Part shown: piece by piece, positions 8,512-16,970 of the stretch
How the letters are laid out: each line of letters begins with the position of its first letter
Position numbering within the stretch: the stretch's first letter is position 1
From: DAIPKP01 sp964545875
GTDB lineage: Bacteria; Synergistota; Synergistia; Synergistales; Aminiphilaceae
Direction: 5' to 3'
Assembly: GCA_964545875.1 (NCBI GenBank)
Contig: CAZJHH010000001.1
Span: 372,001 to 436,000, forward strand
DNA: 64,000 bases
The notes under the pieces: generated by a model
What the model saw: only the letters and a program-made list of their open reading frames with translations
The model's database searches: none
Told to the model about the DNA's origin: nothing
Translations under genes and position numbers: made by a program

Positions 8512-10254
8512 ATGTTTCGCATTCGAAGAATTTTTGACGATCTTCTTCCTGTCAATCGCCATGCTCTGGAACAGGTGAACCATCTTCTGCGGCGGCAGTT
8601 TGCGGATTTGGAGCAGTATAAGATCGATCGCATACCCGAAGTGCTGCGGCATCCCCTGAAATACGGTTTCCGCACCATCCTTTACGTGGCGGAGGATCAG
8701 CATCATAACGTGCAGGGTTTGGGGCTCCTCGATTACGACGGAGGTCTTTCCTTTTGTTTTCTCGATTACCTGGCCAGCGAGCCCTCCCGCTCCGGCCGGG
8801 GAGTGGGGGGGGCTCTGTACGATCGAATCCGGGGTGAGGCTCTTTCCCTGGGAGTTTCGGGAATCTTTATGGAATGTCTCCCCGACGATCCCGCTCTCAG
8901 CAGAGATCCCCTAATCCGCGGACAAAACGAAAAACGTCTGGGCTTCTACGAACAGTACGGGGCTCGCCCCATTGAAGGTACCGCCTACGAAACCCCGGTA
9001 ACTTCGGGAGGAGATAATCCTCCGTATCTGGTCTACGACGGCTTGGGACGCCACCGCCCTCTGGAGGCGGCGTATCTCAAGAGGGTGGTGGCGTCGATAC
9101 TGAAAAGAAAATATGGGGATATCTGCACTCCCGAGTACAACCGAAAAGTGCTGGACTCCATCCGGGAAGACCCCGTAAGGCTCCGCCCTCCTCGGTATGT
9201 CAAAACCCGAAGCATGGAGGAGAAGGGGGCCCGGATTGCGGCGGCTCTCGAAAAGATAGCTCTGGTGGTAACGGATCAGCACGAGATTCATCATGTTCAC
9301 GAACGAGGATACGTGGAATCCCCCGCCCGAATCCGGGCCATCCTTCCGGAGCTTCTCGCCGCGGGAGCCTTCGTGCAGTTAAAGCCCGCGCATTTCCCGG
9401 ATCGGCATCTCACGGCGGTGCATCACGGGGAATACCTGGGGTATTTCAAAAAAATTTCCCGGGAGATAGATGAAAAGGCTCCCCTCTATCCCTACGTTTT
9501 TCCGCTGCGCAACCGGGCAAGACCCCCGGTGGAGCTTCCCGTGCGGGCGGGATATTACTGCATGGATACCTTCACGCCCATCAGCCGTCAGGCCTACGAA
9601 GCCGCCCGGCGGGGGGTGGACTGCACCCTTACGGCGGCCCGGGAGATTCTTTCGGGGCGGAAGATTGCCTATGCCTTGGTACGTCCTCCGGGGCATCATG
9701 CGGAACGGAGCTTTTTCGGAGGGTTCTGCTACTTCAACAACGCCGCCGTGGCTGCCCGATATCTCAGCGATTTCGGCAAAGTGGCCATCCTCGATCTGGA
9801 TTATCATCACGGCAACGGGCAACAGGATATTTTTTATTCCAGCTCCCAGGTGTTCACTCTCTCCATTCACGGACATCCCCGCTTCGCCTATCCCTATTTT
9901 TCAGGATTTGAAGACGAAAGGGGAGAGGGAGAGGGCAAGGGATACAACGCCAACTATCCTCTTCCCGAGAAGGTGGACGGAGTTTTCTACCTCCAAGTTC
10001 TCCGCAAGGCCCTGCATCGGATACGCCGCTTCGCCCCCATCTACCTGGTGATCTGTCTCGGCCTGGATACCGCCAAGGGAGACCCCACGGGAACCTGGAG
10101 TCTCGGATCCCGGGATTTCGCCGCTCTGGGAAGGGCGGTGGGAGAATTGCGGGTTCCCTCCCTGGTGGTGCAGGAAGGGGGATATAAAATCCGATCCCTG
10201 GGAACAAACTGCCGCTCCTTTCTTCTGGGGCTCCGGTCCGGCATGGGGGCGTAG
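8512..10254 (+). CDS. GNAT-histone deacetylase/acetylpolyamine amidohydrolase fusion
   Basis: 580 residues from an ATG after GGGAGG. Residues 1-210 contain a GNAT-like domain (ASEPSRSGRGVGGALYDRIRG acetyl-CoA loop, GFYEQYGARP). Residues from about 255 form an arginase-fold deacetylase: RPPGHHAE (H395/H396 dyad), DLDYHHGNGQQD with zinc ligands D430 and H432, LGLDTAKGDPTGTW with the third ligand region, and QEGGY with the catalytic tyrosine. The D-Y-HHGNG form is like acetylpolyamine amidohydrolases and AcuC relatives. One polypeptide may therefore both add and remove acetyl groups, or use the GNAT-like part for recognition. It lies 153 bp after the GNAT-YoaP gene on the same strand. Confidence 0.88.
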   Translation: MFRIRRIFDDLLPVNRHALEQVNHLLRRQFADLEQYKIDRIPEVLRHPLKYGFRTILYVAEDQHHNVQGLGLLDYDGGLSFCFLDYLASEPSRSGRGVGGALYDRIRGEALSLGVSGIFMECLPDDPALSRDPLIRGQNEKRLGFYEQYGARPIEGTAYETPVTSGGDNPPYLVYDGLGRHRPLEAAYLKRVVASILKRKYGDICTPEYNRKVLDSIREDPVRLRPPRYVKTRSMEEKGARIAAALEKIALVVTDQHEIHHVHERGYVESPARIRAILPELLAAGAFVQLKPAHFPDRHLTAVHHGEYLGYFKKISREIDEKAPLYPYVFPLRNRARPPVELPVRAGYYCMDTFTPISRQAYEAARRGVDCTLTAAREILSGRKIAYALVRPPGHHAERSFFGGFCYFNNAAVAARYLSDFGKVAILDLDYHHGNGQQDIFYSSSQVFTLSIHGHPRFAYPYFSGFEDERGEGEGKGYNANYPLPEKVDGVFYLQVLRKALHRIRRFAPIYLVICLGLDTAKGDPTGTWSLGSRDFAALGRAVGELRVPSLVVQEGGYKIRSLGTNCRSFLLGLRSGMGA

Positions 10255-10553
10255 AAAAAAGAGCGCGGATTCTCTCGCCATGCCGTTTTTTTGGGATATA
10301 CTTTACCCTGATTCGATGGCCCTTTGTTCTCAGATTCCGTTATTTTCCCGCCGGAAAAAAGGCTCTCTTCCTTCCGCCAGCAGTGGGGAAAACCCTAAAT
10401 CCCCGAATCGATCTACCGCATTCCTTTCTCGATCTTTCCTTTCCATGCGCCTTTCTTGCCGTAAAACCGTACTGTGGGGCGGAACATGGCGCTTCATTTT
10501 CGAAAATATGCAACGAAATATGTATAGCAAAAAGGAAAGGATAGGTGAGAAAC

Positions 10554-12083
10554 ATGCGAAGCGTAACGAAAATCTTGATTCTGCTTTTTCTGTGTTTTTT
10601 TCTGGGGAGTTGTGCGGAGGCGAAGATACAGTACGTGAAAGAGGGAGGCACCGGAGACGCCAGCTCTTGGGCCCAGGCGGGGGGCAATCTGGCGGGGGTT
10701 CTCGCGGGGGTGGCCAACGGGGACGAGGTGTGGGTAGCCAAAGGAACCTATAGTCCCGGTCCCGATCCTCTGGATACCTTTACGATACCCAAGGGAGTAA
10801 AGCTGTACGGCGGCTTTCAGGGAGACGAAACCGATCTGTCCCAGCGGGATTGGGAACAGCATGAAACGATTCTCCATGGAGGCGACGTGAATTATCACGT
10901 GGTTTCCGTGGCTTCCGGAGCGGTTCTGAGCACGCTCATCGAAGGTTTTACCATCACCCGGGGAGCCGCTACAGGAGTGACCTTGCAAAAGGGGTGCGGC
11001 GGAGGCATGTACAACGGGAGCGCCAGCCCCACCGTGAAAAACTGCATTTTTTTCGATAACTCCGCATCTCTTTATGGGGGTGCCATGATCAATTACAACC
11101 ATGCAAACCCCGTGGTGGAAAACTGCACCTTTTCGGACAATCTCGCCCAGGGCGGCAGTGCCGTAACGAATGCCCTTTCCTCGGCGGTTTTTTCGTCCTG
11201 TACTTTTTCGGAAAATCATGCCTCTCTTTTTGGAGGAGCCATGTTCAACGGAGAATCCTCCGCTGTGGTGGTGGAGGATTGCACCTTTTTGAAAAATATC
11301 GCCGGTAAAAAAGGAGGAGGTATCTTCAACGACGAGTCCTCTTCCCAGGTAAGACGCTGCATCTTCGTGGCCAACGAAGCCTCCGACTATGGCGGAGGTA
11401 TAGGAGGAGGGAACGCGAAAGTGGTGAACTGTATCTTTTCCAACAACGTGGCAGCCCATGGAGGCGGTATGGCCACCGGTGCTTCCTCGGAGCTGGACAT
11501 GGCAAACTGCACCTTCTCGGAAAACACCGCTACCGAGAGAGGGGGAGCTCTCTTCAATCAGGGATGTGATGCCAGGCTGGGAAACTCCATCTTTTGGGGC
11601 AATGCCGCACCTTTGGGGCAGGAGATCTACAATTTGGCCGAAACTGGGGAGACCACCGAAATCTTTCTGAGGCATTGTGTTCTTCCGGCGGGAGGAATCC
11701 AGAACCTTACGGTGGATACCGGAGATGTGCAGGTTACCGAAAATGATACGATTTCGGGAAACCCTCTGTTGGAGGCTCTGGACAGAAACGGTGGCACCCC
11801 CGCAAATCTCGGGGAAATCTTTATCTACGCCCTCCAGCAGGGAAGCTCCGCCGTAGATGCGGGACTTCCCGTGGATACGGTAATTGCGGTGGGGGTGCGA
11901 ATTCCCGATAAAGACCAGCGGGAAGAGCCCCGTCCTCGGGGAAACGGTGTGGATGTAGGATCCTACGAGAGCGACTTGACCTCTGCCGGTGCAGGCGGAG
12001 GAGGGGGCGGCTGTAACGTCGGCTGGGCCGGCGCCGTGTGGCTGTTGATGGCGGTGCCTCTGGTACTGCGAAAAAAACGCTGA
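10554..12083 (+). CDS. Exported beta-helix protein with Synerg-CTERM anchor
   Basis: 509 residues. Signal peptide MRSVTKILILLFLCFFLGSCAEA, with a possible lipobox LGSC, so it could be lipidated instead. The body has at least seven imperfect repeats of the form V-x-N-C-x-F-x-x-N-x-A-x-x-x-G-G-(A/G), the coils of a right-handed parallel beta-helix like chlamydial polymorphic outer-membrane proteins. The C-terminus, a glycine run then CNVGWAGAVWLLMAVPLV and RKKR, is the Synerg-CTERM layout, taken to direct processing and surface anchoring in Synergistota. An in-frame GTG nine bases upstream is an alternative start. Probably a surface structural or adhesive protein. It stands alone and is followed by a strong terminator. 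Confidence 0.88.
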   Translation: MRSVTKILILLFLCFFLGSCAEAKIQYVKEGGTGDASSWAQAGGNLAGVLAGVANGDEVWVAKGTYSPGPDPLDTFTIPKGVKLYGGFQGDETDLSQRDWEQHETILHGGDVNYHVVSVASGAVLSTLIEGFTITRGAATGVTLQKGCGGGMYNGSASPTVKNCIFFDNSASLYGGAMINYNHANPVVENCTFSDNLAQGGSAVTNALSSAVFSSCTFSENHASLFGGAMFNGESSAVVVEDCTFLKNIAGKKGGGIFNDESSSQVRRCIFVANEASDYGGGIGGGNAKVVNCIFSNNVAAHGGGMATGASSELDMANCTFSENTATERGGALFNQGCDARLGNSIFWGNAAPLGQEIYNLAETGETTEIFLRHCVLPAGGIQNLTVDTGDVQVTENDTISGNPLLEALDRNGGTPANLGEIFIYALQQGSSAVDAGLPVDTVIAVGVRIPDKDQREEPRPRGNGVDVGSYESDLTSAGAGGGGGGCNVGWAGAVWLLMAVPLVLRKKR

Positions 12084-12112
12084 CGAAGATACAAGTATCC
12101 CCATGGATCACC

Positions 12113-12141
12113 AAGAGCGGCCCCCGAGAGGGCCGCTCTTT
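12113..12141 (+). terminator. Rho-independent terminator after the Synerg-CTERM gene
   Basis: An 11-bp perfect stem (AAGAGCGGCCC / GGGCCGCTCTT, six-base loop), 29 bp after the stop. It is followed by only a short T run. The decayed Fic fragment on the other strand begins exactly at its outer arm. Confidence 0.85.
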
Positions 12142-12261
12142 CCCGTTGCCTTCCCTGAAGGGGGGCGCAACGTTCATCTCAATATATTTCGCAGTGATTT
12201 CATTGAAATCGTTTTGTGGCATGGCGTCGATGTGTTTTAGCGCATGCTCTAAATACATCAA
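12142..12261 (-). pseudogene. Fic domain fragment
   Basis: About 40 codons read LEHALKHIDAMPQNDFNEIT, then AKYIEMNVAPPFREGNG. This matches the region of Fic proteins leading into the active-site motif H-P-F-x-x-G-N-G-R, but the catalytic histidine codon has become CCC (proline). The homology stops at GNG, exactly where the terminator of the neighbouring gene begins, and there is no recognisable Fic sequence upstream of 12261. Fic proteins transfer AMP or similar groups to target proteins. This piece cannot do so and is a relic, cut on both sides. Confidence 0.7.
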
Positions 12262-12327
12262 GAGATGGTTCCCCTAATTATCGCTTCTGGAACGGGGGAT
12301 TTCAGGAGATGCTCTATCCTTCAGACA

Positions 12328-14115
12328 TCACCGTGATGGTAGCTTTTTTGTCGCATTAGCGGAATCAAGCTTAAATTGCGCCAACAGTTTTTCTATCCCC
12401 TGAGCTCCTGAAAAGAGTTCCTGGGCCTCTGCCGCAACGCTCTCGGATGCTTTTGTCGCTTCGTTGGAAAAACGTTGTACATTCCCCATCATTGCAGCAA
12501 GTTCCGTTGTCTGTTCTGTGGCCTGCTCAATGGCCTGGGCTATCTCGCTAGAAGAAGCCGCCTGTTCTTCAGCGACAGAAGCGACGTTATGCGATGCCTC
12601 TTCAATTGTTTTGATTGCTCGGAGAATGGAATCTAATCCCTTCTGGACATCGTCCGCATGCTCTATTGCACTACCAAGGATGTCCTCCGATTCTTTCGTA
12701 ACAGTCATGGAGACTGTAGCATTTCTTTGCAATGTGCCGATAATATCCGTAATGTTCTGTGCGGCCTTGTTGGAATCCTCAGCGAGTTTGCGCACCTCTT
12801 CGGCAACCACCGCAAAACCACGTCCCGCATCGCCAGCGCGTGCGGCCTCTATGGCAGCGTTAAGGGCAAGAAGGTTTGTCTGATCGGCAATTCCGGTAAT
12901 GATGTTTACAAAATTTGCTATTTCTTTGACAGAACCTGCAAGCATGTCGATGTTTTTAACGCTTTCTTTCGATTTGTTGCCTACGACACCCAGTTCGTTA
13001 ATAACACCGTTTACCCGGCCGACAACTTCTTCCGTTACCCTACGTGTTGAGACTGCAGAGTTTGCACCATCAACGGCAGATTTTGAAGCGCTCTGAGCTC
13101 CGCTGGCAACTTCTTCGACCCCCGCATTGGATTCTTCAAGCGCTGCGGAGTTACTTTCTGTAAGAAGAGCCGCCTGATCGACAGAAGCCTTGATTTCTCC
13201 CATGGAGGCATTGGTTTCTTCGGAGAGGCCTGCGAGTGATTCTGCAACCTGATGAACCTTTTCAACCATATCGATAACGTCAGAAATCATGGCACGCTGC
13301 CCGACAATCATCTGAGAGAGTGCGTCGGCAAGCTGGCCCGTCTCGTTTTTTGAGTTATTCTGAAAGGCTTCACGGCCAAAGCTTAAATCCCCTTCTTTTG
13401 CTCTGCTTGAAAGGGCAATAATAGTGCGGATCGGTTTCACAATCGCACGGATGGTGGTAAAAGCAAGAAAGGCAACAACAAGGGCGACGAAGATCGTCGA
13501 AACTATCGCAACGACGACTCCGGTTTTCATACGAGCAGCGTTGCTCGCAATACTATTCGCTGCTCCCACATCAAGAATTTCGCCGATCGCATTAACGCTC
13601 TCTCTTGCGTCGTTATAGAGAGCATCCTCAATTTCAGCAATAGATCCGGGAGGAATTTTCCCGGAACGGACATCCTCAATCTGCTGTTCCGACGCACTGA
13701 TCCATTTCGGGTAACTGTCGAGAAAATTCGAGATCTTGTCGAAAATAGACTCTCTATCTTCTTCAAAACGAAAGACGCTCCAAATCTCCTTGTTTTTCTC
13801 AAGAATATCTTTGGCACTGAGCACACGGTCTCTGGTCTGCTCGACATTTTCCCTGAAACTTTCAAGATAAGCTGAAAATTCTTCGGTTTCGCCCCGACTC
13901 AGGATTGCCTGCTTTGCAATCAGCGCCTGATAGAGATCCCTGTCTCCGTTCAGGACAAAGCTCTGAGCCCGAAAAGCTTCCTCATATACCTGTTCTTTAA
14001 GTTCTGAGTAGATGGTGGCTGTAGATCGCATCAGGAATAGAGACAGGCCCAAAATACCCACGATAGAAACCGCTGCAAAAAGGTAAAGGCGCACGCGCAA
14101 GGTCAAATTTCTCAT
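12328..14115 (-). CDS. Methyl-accepting chemotaxis protein with four-helix-bundle sensor
   Basis: 595 residues. Membrane spans at about 8-28 and 198-220. Between them is a helical periplasmic domain of about 165 residues consistent with the 4HB_MCP class (YSELKEQVYEEAFRAQSF, LEKNKEIWSVFRFEEDRES). HAMP follows (TIRAIVKPIRTI), then the signalling domain with the conserved tip ADQTNLLALNAAIEAARAG. Codon use is noticeably less GC-rich than in the other chemoreceptors of the window, and the gene sits between a Fic fragment and an IS/hsdM remnant, which suggests acquisition by transfer. No che genes are nearby. Confidence 0.93.
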   Translation of the reverse strand: MRNLTLRVRLYLFAAVSIVGILGLSLFLMRSTATIYSELKEQVYEEAFRAQSFVLNGDRDLYQALIAKQAILSRGETEEFSAYLESFRENVEQTRDRVLSAKDILEKNKEIWSVFRFEEDRESIFDKISNFLDSYPKWISASEQQIEDVRSGKIPPGSIAEIEDALYNDARESVNAIGEILDVGAANSIASNAARMKTGVVVAIVSTIFVALVVAFLAFTTIRAIVKPIRTIIALSSRAKEGDLSFGREAFQNNSKNETGQLADALSQMIVGQRAMISDVIDMVEKVHQVAESLAGLSEETNASMGEIKASVDQAALLTESNSAALEESNAGVEEVASGAQSASKSAVDGANSAVSTRRVTEEVVGRVNGVINELGVVGNKSKESVKNIDMLAGSVKEIANFVNIITGIADQTNLLALNAAIEAARAGDAGRGFAVVAEEVRKLAEDSNKAAQNITDIIGTLQRNATVSMTVTKESEDILGSAIEHADDVQKGLDSILRAIKTIEEASHNVASVAEEQAASSSEIAQAIEQATEQTTELAAMMGNVQRFSNEATKASESVAAEAQELFSGAQGIEKLLAQFKLDSANATKKLPSR

Positions 14116-14465
14116 TTCAACACTCCTCTCTAAATGACTGACTGGAAAAACTAAGGGAGAAGATCGTTTCCTACCCCCAGCCGCAACCTCCAGAATGACA
14201 AATGACCTTTAAGCATTGCAGAAACTTCATTTACGCCATTAAGGGTGATTCCCGGAGGAGATCGTCTGCGGTAAACAAGACACTTCAGCGATGATAATCT
14301 TCGGATCGATGGAGCGCTTCATTCTCCGGGCACGTCTTTTTGCCGTAAATACCGGGTATTTCTCAACAGTCATCTCTACACCTTTGACACCCTACACTAT
14401 ACAGCCTATTGTCTGGCAAGCAACATACCACATTTTCCAAATTCCACTACTCACACGATACATTA
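14116..14465. other. Non-coding stretch in a decayed island
   Basis: 350 bp of lower GC content between the atypical chemoreceptor and the hsdM fragment. It should hold the chemoreceptor promoter. A 44-codon minus-strand frame (14239-14373, starting MTVEKYPVFTAKRRARRMK) has no clear ribosome-binding site or recognised relative and is not annotated as a gene. No repeat or RNA gene was seen. Confidence 0.4.
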
Positions 14466-14624
14466 TTAGTCCGCATAGCTGGCAAAATTTTCGCTGATAA
14501 AGCGATAGAAGAGGGTGTCGAGTACATAGTGCTTAAAACCCCAGCCATCCACCGCGCCCCGTACATTGTTGGCGATCTGCCAGATTTGGCGCTGTAGTGC
14601 CGCGCGCTGTTGATTATGTGTCAT
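14466..14624 (-). pseudogene. 5' fragment of a type I restriction methylase gene (hsdM)
   Basis: 52 residues beginning MTHNQQRAALQRQIWQIAN and ending FYRFISENFASYAD. This is the start of the N-terminal helical domain of HsdM, the DNA-methylating subunit of type I restriction-modification systems, which are normally about 500 residues. The frame ends in TAA right after the conserved RFISENFASY stretch. No hsdS or hsdR remains. Upstream it is joined in frame to a transposase-like N-terminus, so the original promoter is gone or replaced. Confidence 0.75.
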
Positions 14625-14846
14625 TTTCACACTCTCGATTTCATTCTGTTTTTTCATCTTCGTGCTCATTTTGAGCCGGGCTGCTCCCTCCGCCGCGGTC
14701 ATTTCCCCCCTTATCACCCTGTCCATAACCATCGCTTTTTTCGCTTCCTGGATGCTCAAGAAAATATCTCTCCTCATTCCACCATTCTGACATGGGGGGT
14801 GACATTTTCCCTGTCCCGTTTAGGGGTGACATTATCACTGTCCCGT
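14625..14846 (-). mobile_element. Remnant of an insertion sequence end with truncated transposase start
   Basis: The minus strand encodes RDIFLSIQEAKKAMVMDRVI and then RGEMTAAEGAARLKMST, a helix-turn-helix resembling the N-terminus of ISNCY-like transposases, before the sequence switches to hsdM. Just upstream are two direct copies of a 24-bp sequence, 14796-14819 and 14823-14846 (GGGGTGACATT..., ...CTGTCCCGT), differing at three positions. Repeated GTGACA/TGTCCC blocks are typical of such element ends. The rest of the element is absent. Confidence 0.55.
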
Positions 14847-14988
14847 CACAAAAAGATTTTTTGGGGGTTGACAACGATGCATGAAAAAAATAGAATTGCA
14901 TTCCATGCTCGAAATGCGTGGTGTATGCAATAAAGTGGCGCAGGAGTATGTTGCCACGGTGCATTTGCAGTGAAAAGGAGAATGCGTC

Positions 14989-15885
14989 ATGAAGGACGTA
15001 CGAAAAAGAATGTTACTGGCGGATTTGGGAATGTTCGGAGCCGCTCTTTTGTGGGGAACCGGTTTCGTGGCCATGAAGGCCGCGGTGGATGGAATTCCTC
15101 CCTTTTTTCTGGTGGGCATACGATTTCTCATAAGCGCTCTCTGCCTCTCGCCGTTTTTGCTCTTCCGTTCCTGGAAGAAGCAGGATCTCCGGGGAGGGTT
15201 GGTGGTAGGTGCTTTTCTCTTTCTCGGATTTTTCTTCCAGACCACGGGATTGCAGTACACTACTTCGAGTAAGCAGGCCTTTTTCACCGCCACCTACGTG
15301 GTGTTTACCCCTCTGCTCGTATGGGGGCTCCGGAGAATCTTTCCGGGGCTGCGGGTCTTTCTCGCCGCAGGGCTCTGTTTCTGCGGGGTAAGCCTTCTGA
15401 GTTTCGGAGGCTCCCTCCTCGGCGGCATGAACAGCGGCGATTGGCTCAGCCTGGTAGGAGCTCTTTTCTTTGCGGGGCACCTCATTGCCATCGAGCACTA
15501 CGCTCCCCGGCAGGATGTGATTCTTCTCGTCTTTTTCCAGGTTCTCGTGGCGGGATTGATCAGTATCTGCTGCGCGGGACTCTTCGAGGTATGGCCCGAA
15601 ACCATCCCTCTCTCCGCCTGGGCGGGGCTGGGATATGCGGTGGTGTTCAGCACCCTGGTGGCCTTTCTGCTCCAGAACTGGGGGCAGAAGTATACCCCTT
15701 CCAGCCATGCGGCGCTTATTCTGGGGCTGGAATCCCTTTTCGGAGCCATCGCCGGAGTGGTGCTCCTGCACGAGGCCTTTACGCTTCCCATGATCTTCGG
15801 AGGAGTTCTGATTCTTGGCGGAGTCTTTGTCTGCGAGCTTGGCCCCGTGAGCGTGCCCGTGGGAAAAGTGAATTCCCGGTCCTGA
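14989..15885 (+). CDS. EamA/DMT-family transporter, copy 1
   Basis: 298 residues with ten predicted membrane spans in two EamA halves (ALLWGTGFVAMKAAV at the start; SSHAALILGLESLFGAIAGVVLLHE near the end, the signature that closes the second repeat). The start follows AAAAGGAG. Related exporters handle amino acids and other metabolites. The substrate is unknown. It is followed 69 bp later by a close paralogue on the same strand, a probable tandem duplication. Confidence 0.92.
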   Translation: MKDVRKRMLLADLGMFGAALLWGTGFVAMKAAVDGIPPFFLVGIRFLISALCLSPFLLFRSWKKQDLRGGLVVGAFLFLGFFFQTTGLQYTTSSKQAFFTATYVVFTPLLVWGLRRIFPGLRVFLAAGLCFCGVSLLSFGGSLLGGMNSGDWLSLVGALFFAGHLIAIEHYAPRQDVILLVFFQVLVAGLISICCAGLFEVWPETIPLSAWAGLGYAVVFSTLVAFLLQNWGQKYTPSSHAALILGLESLFGAIAGVVLLHEAFTLPMIFGGVLILGGVFVCELGPVSVPVGKVNSRS

Positions 15886-15954
15886 CGCGTCGTTTTTTCA
15901 ACCCCCTTTCCGGCGGGAAGAGCCGGGGGATTGAACGAATGGAGGAGAATGCCC

Positions 15955-16854
15955 GTGGGAACGGATGTACGTAAAAAAATGCTGGTGGCGGACGTGGTGC
16001 TTTTTTTCGTGGCCTTTCTCTGGGGAACCAGCTTCGTGGCCATGAAGGGAGCCGTGGCGGGTATACCCCCCTTTTATCTGGTGGGTATGCGTTTTCTCGG
16101 AGGATCTCTCTGTCTCGCTCCGTTTCTTTGCTTTCTGCCCTGGAATAAAAGAGATTTCAAGGCGGGAGTAGTTCTGGGGAGCTTCATATTTCTCGGATTT
16201 TTCCTGCAAACCCTGGGCCTTCAATATACTACTGCGGGAAAACAGGCCTTTTTTACCGCCATCTACGTGGTGCTGGTGCCTCTTCTCGTGTGGATATGGC
16301 GCCGGATCTTTCCGGGGGTGCGGATCTTTCTCGCAGCGTTTCTCTGTTTTGCCGGAGTGGCACTCCTGGGCTACCAGGGAAGTCTCTGGGGAGGTATGAA
16401 TCAGGGAGATTGGCTGAGCCTCGCCGGGGCGGTCTTCTTTGCGGCCCACCTCATCGGCATAGAGCATTACGTGGCGAAGCACCACGTGATCGTGTTGGTG
16501 TTCTTCCAGATTTTCGTGGCGGGGAGCGTCAACATGGTTTGTGCTCTTCTTTTCGAGGCCTGGCCCGAGAACGTGCCGGCCTTCGCCTGGATGAGCCTGG
16601 GATATGCCATCCTCTTCTGTACGGTGATCACTTTTCTCATTCAGAATTGGGCCCAGCGGTATACTCCCTCTACCCATGCGGCGATTCTTCTCAGCCTGGA
16701 ATCTCTCTTCGGAGCTCTGGTAGGAGTGGTGGTGTTGCACGAGGTTTTTACCCTTCCCATGATTTTCGGAGGGCTCTGCATCTTCGGGGGCGTGCTGCTC
16801 TGTGAGATCGGGCCGATATTGAAGCTTCCCAAAAGGGCCCGTTCCCGTACGTGA
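15955..16854 (+). CDS. EamA/DMT-family transporter, copy 2
   Basis: 299 residues from GTG, seven bases after GGAGGAG. The ATG at 15949 is only one base from that site and is unlikely. It aligns end to end with the upstream transporter (VRKKMLVADVV, FLWGTSFVAMKGAV, STHAAILLSLESLFGALVGVVVLHE), with most differences conservative, so the pair arose by duplication. Ten membrane spans. The two may share a transcript. A terminator follows 37 bp after the stop. Confidence 0.92.
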   Translation: MGTDVRKKMLVADVVLFFVAFLWGTSFVAMKGAVAGIPPFYLVGMRFLGGSLCLAPFLCFLPWNKRDFKAGVVLGSFIFLGFFLQTLGLQYTTAGKQAFFTAIYVVLVPLLVWIWRRIFPGVRIFLAAFLCFAGVALLGYQGSLWGGMNQGDWLSLAGAVFFAAHLIGIEHYVAKHHVIVLVFFQIFVAGSVNMVCALLFEAWPENVPAFAWMSLGYAILFCTVITFLIQNWAQRYTPSTHAAILLSLESLFGALVGVVVLHEVFTLPMIFGGLCIFGGVLLCEIGPILKLPKRARSRT

Positions 16855-16890
16855 CTGCGCCATGCGGGAAAAGTCCCATACAATAGTGAT

Positions 16891-16930
16891 GCAAAGAGCC
16901 CCGGAAGAAACGCTTCCGGGGCTCTTTTGC
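16891..16930. terminator. Bidirectional terminator between EamA and MATE genes
   Basis: Arms GCAAAGAGCCCCGGAAG (16891-16907) and CTTCCGGGGCTCTTTTGC (16913-16930) with a five-base loop. A T run follows on the plus strand and the complementary A run gives one on the minus strand. It separates two convergent transcription units. Confidence 0.9.
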
Positions 16931-16970
16931 ATGGTTTTTTCGGAGAAAGGCGGAGATGAATATCCGGGAG

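Noticed and set aside
14239..14373. 44-codon minus-strand frame in the decayed island
   Set aside because: No ribosome-binding site, no recognised relative, and it lies in debris.
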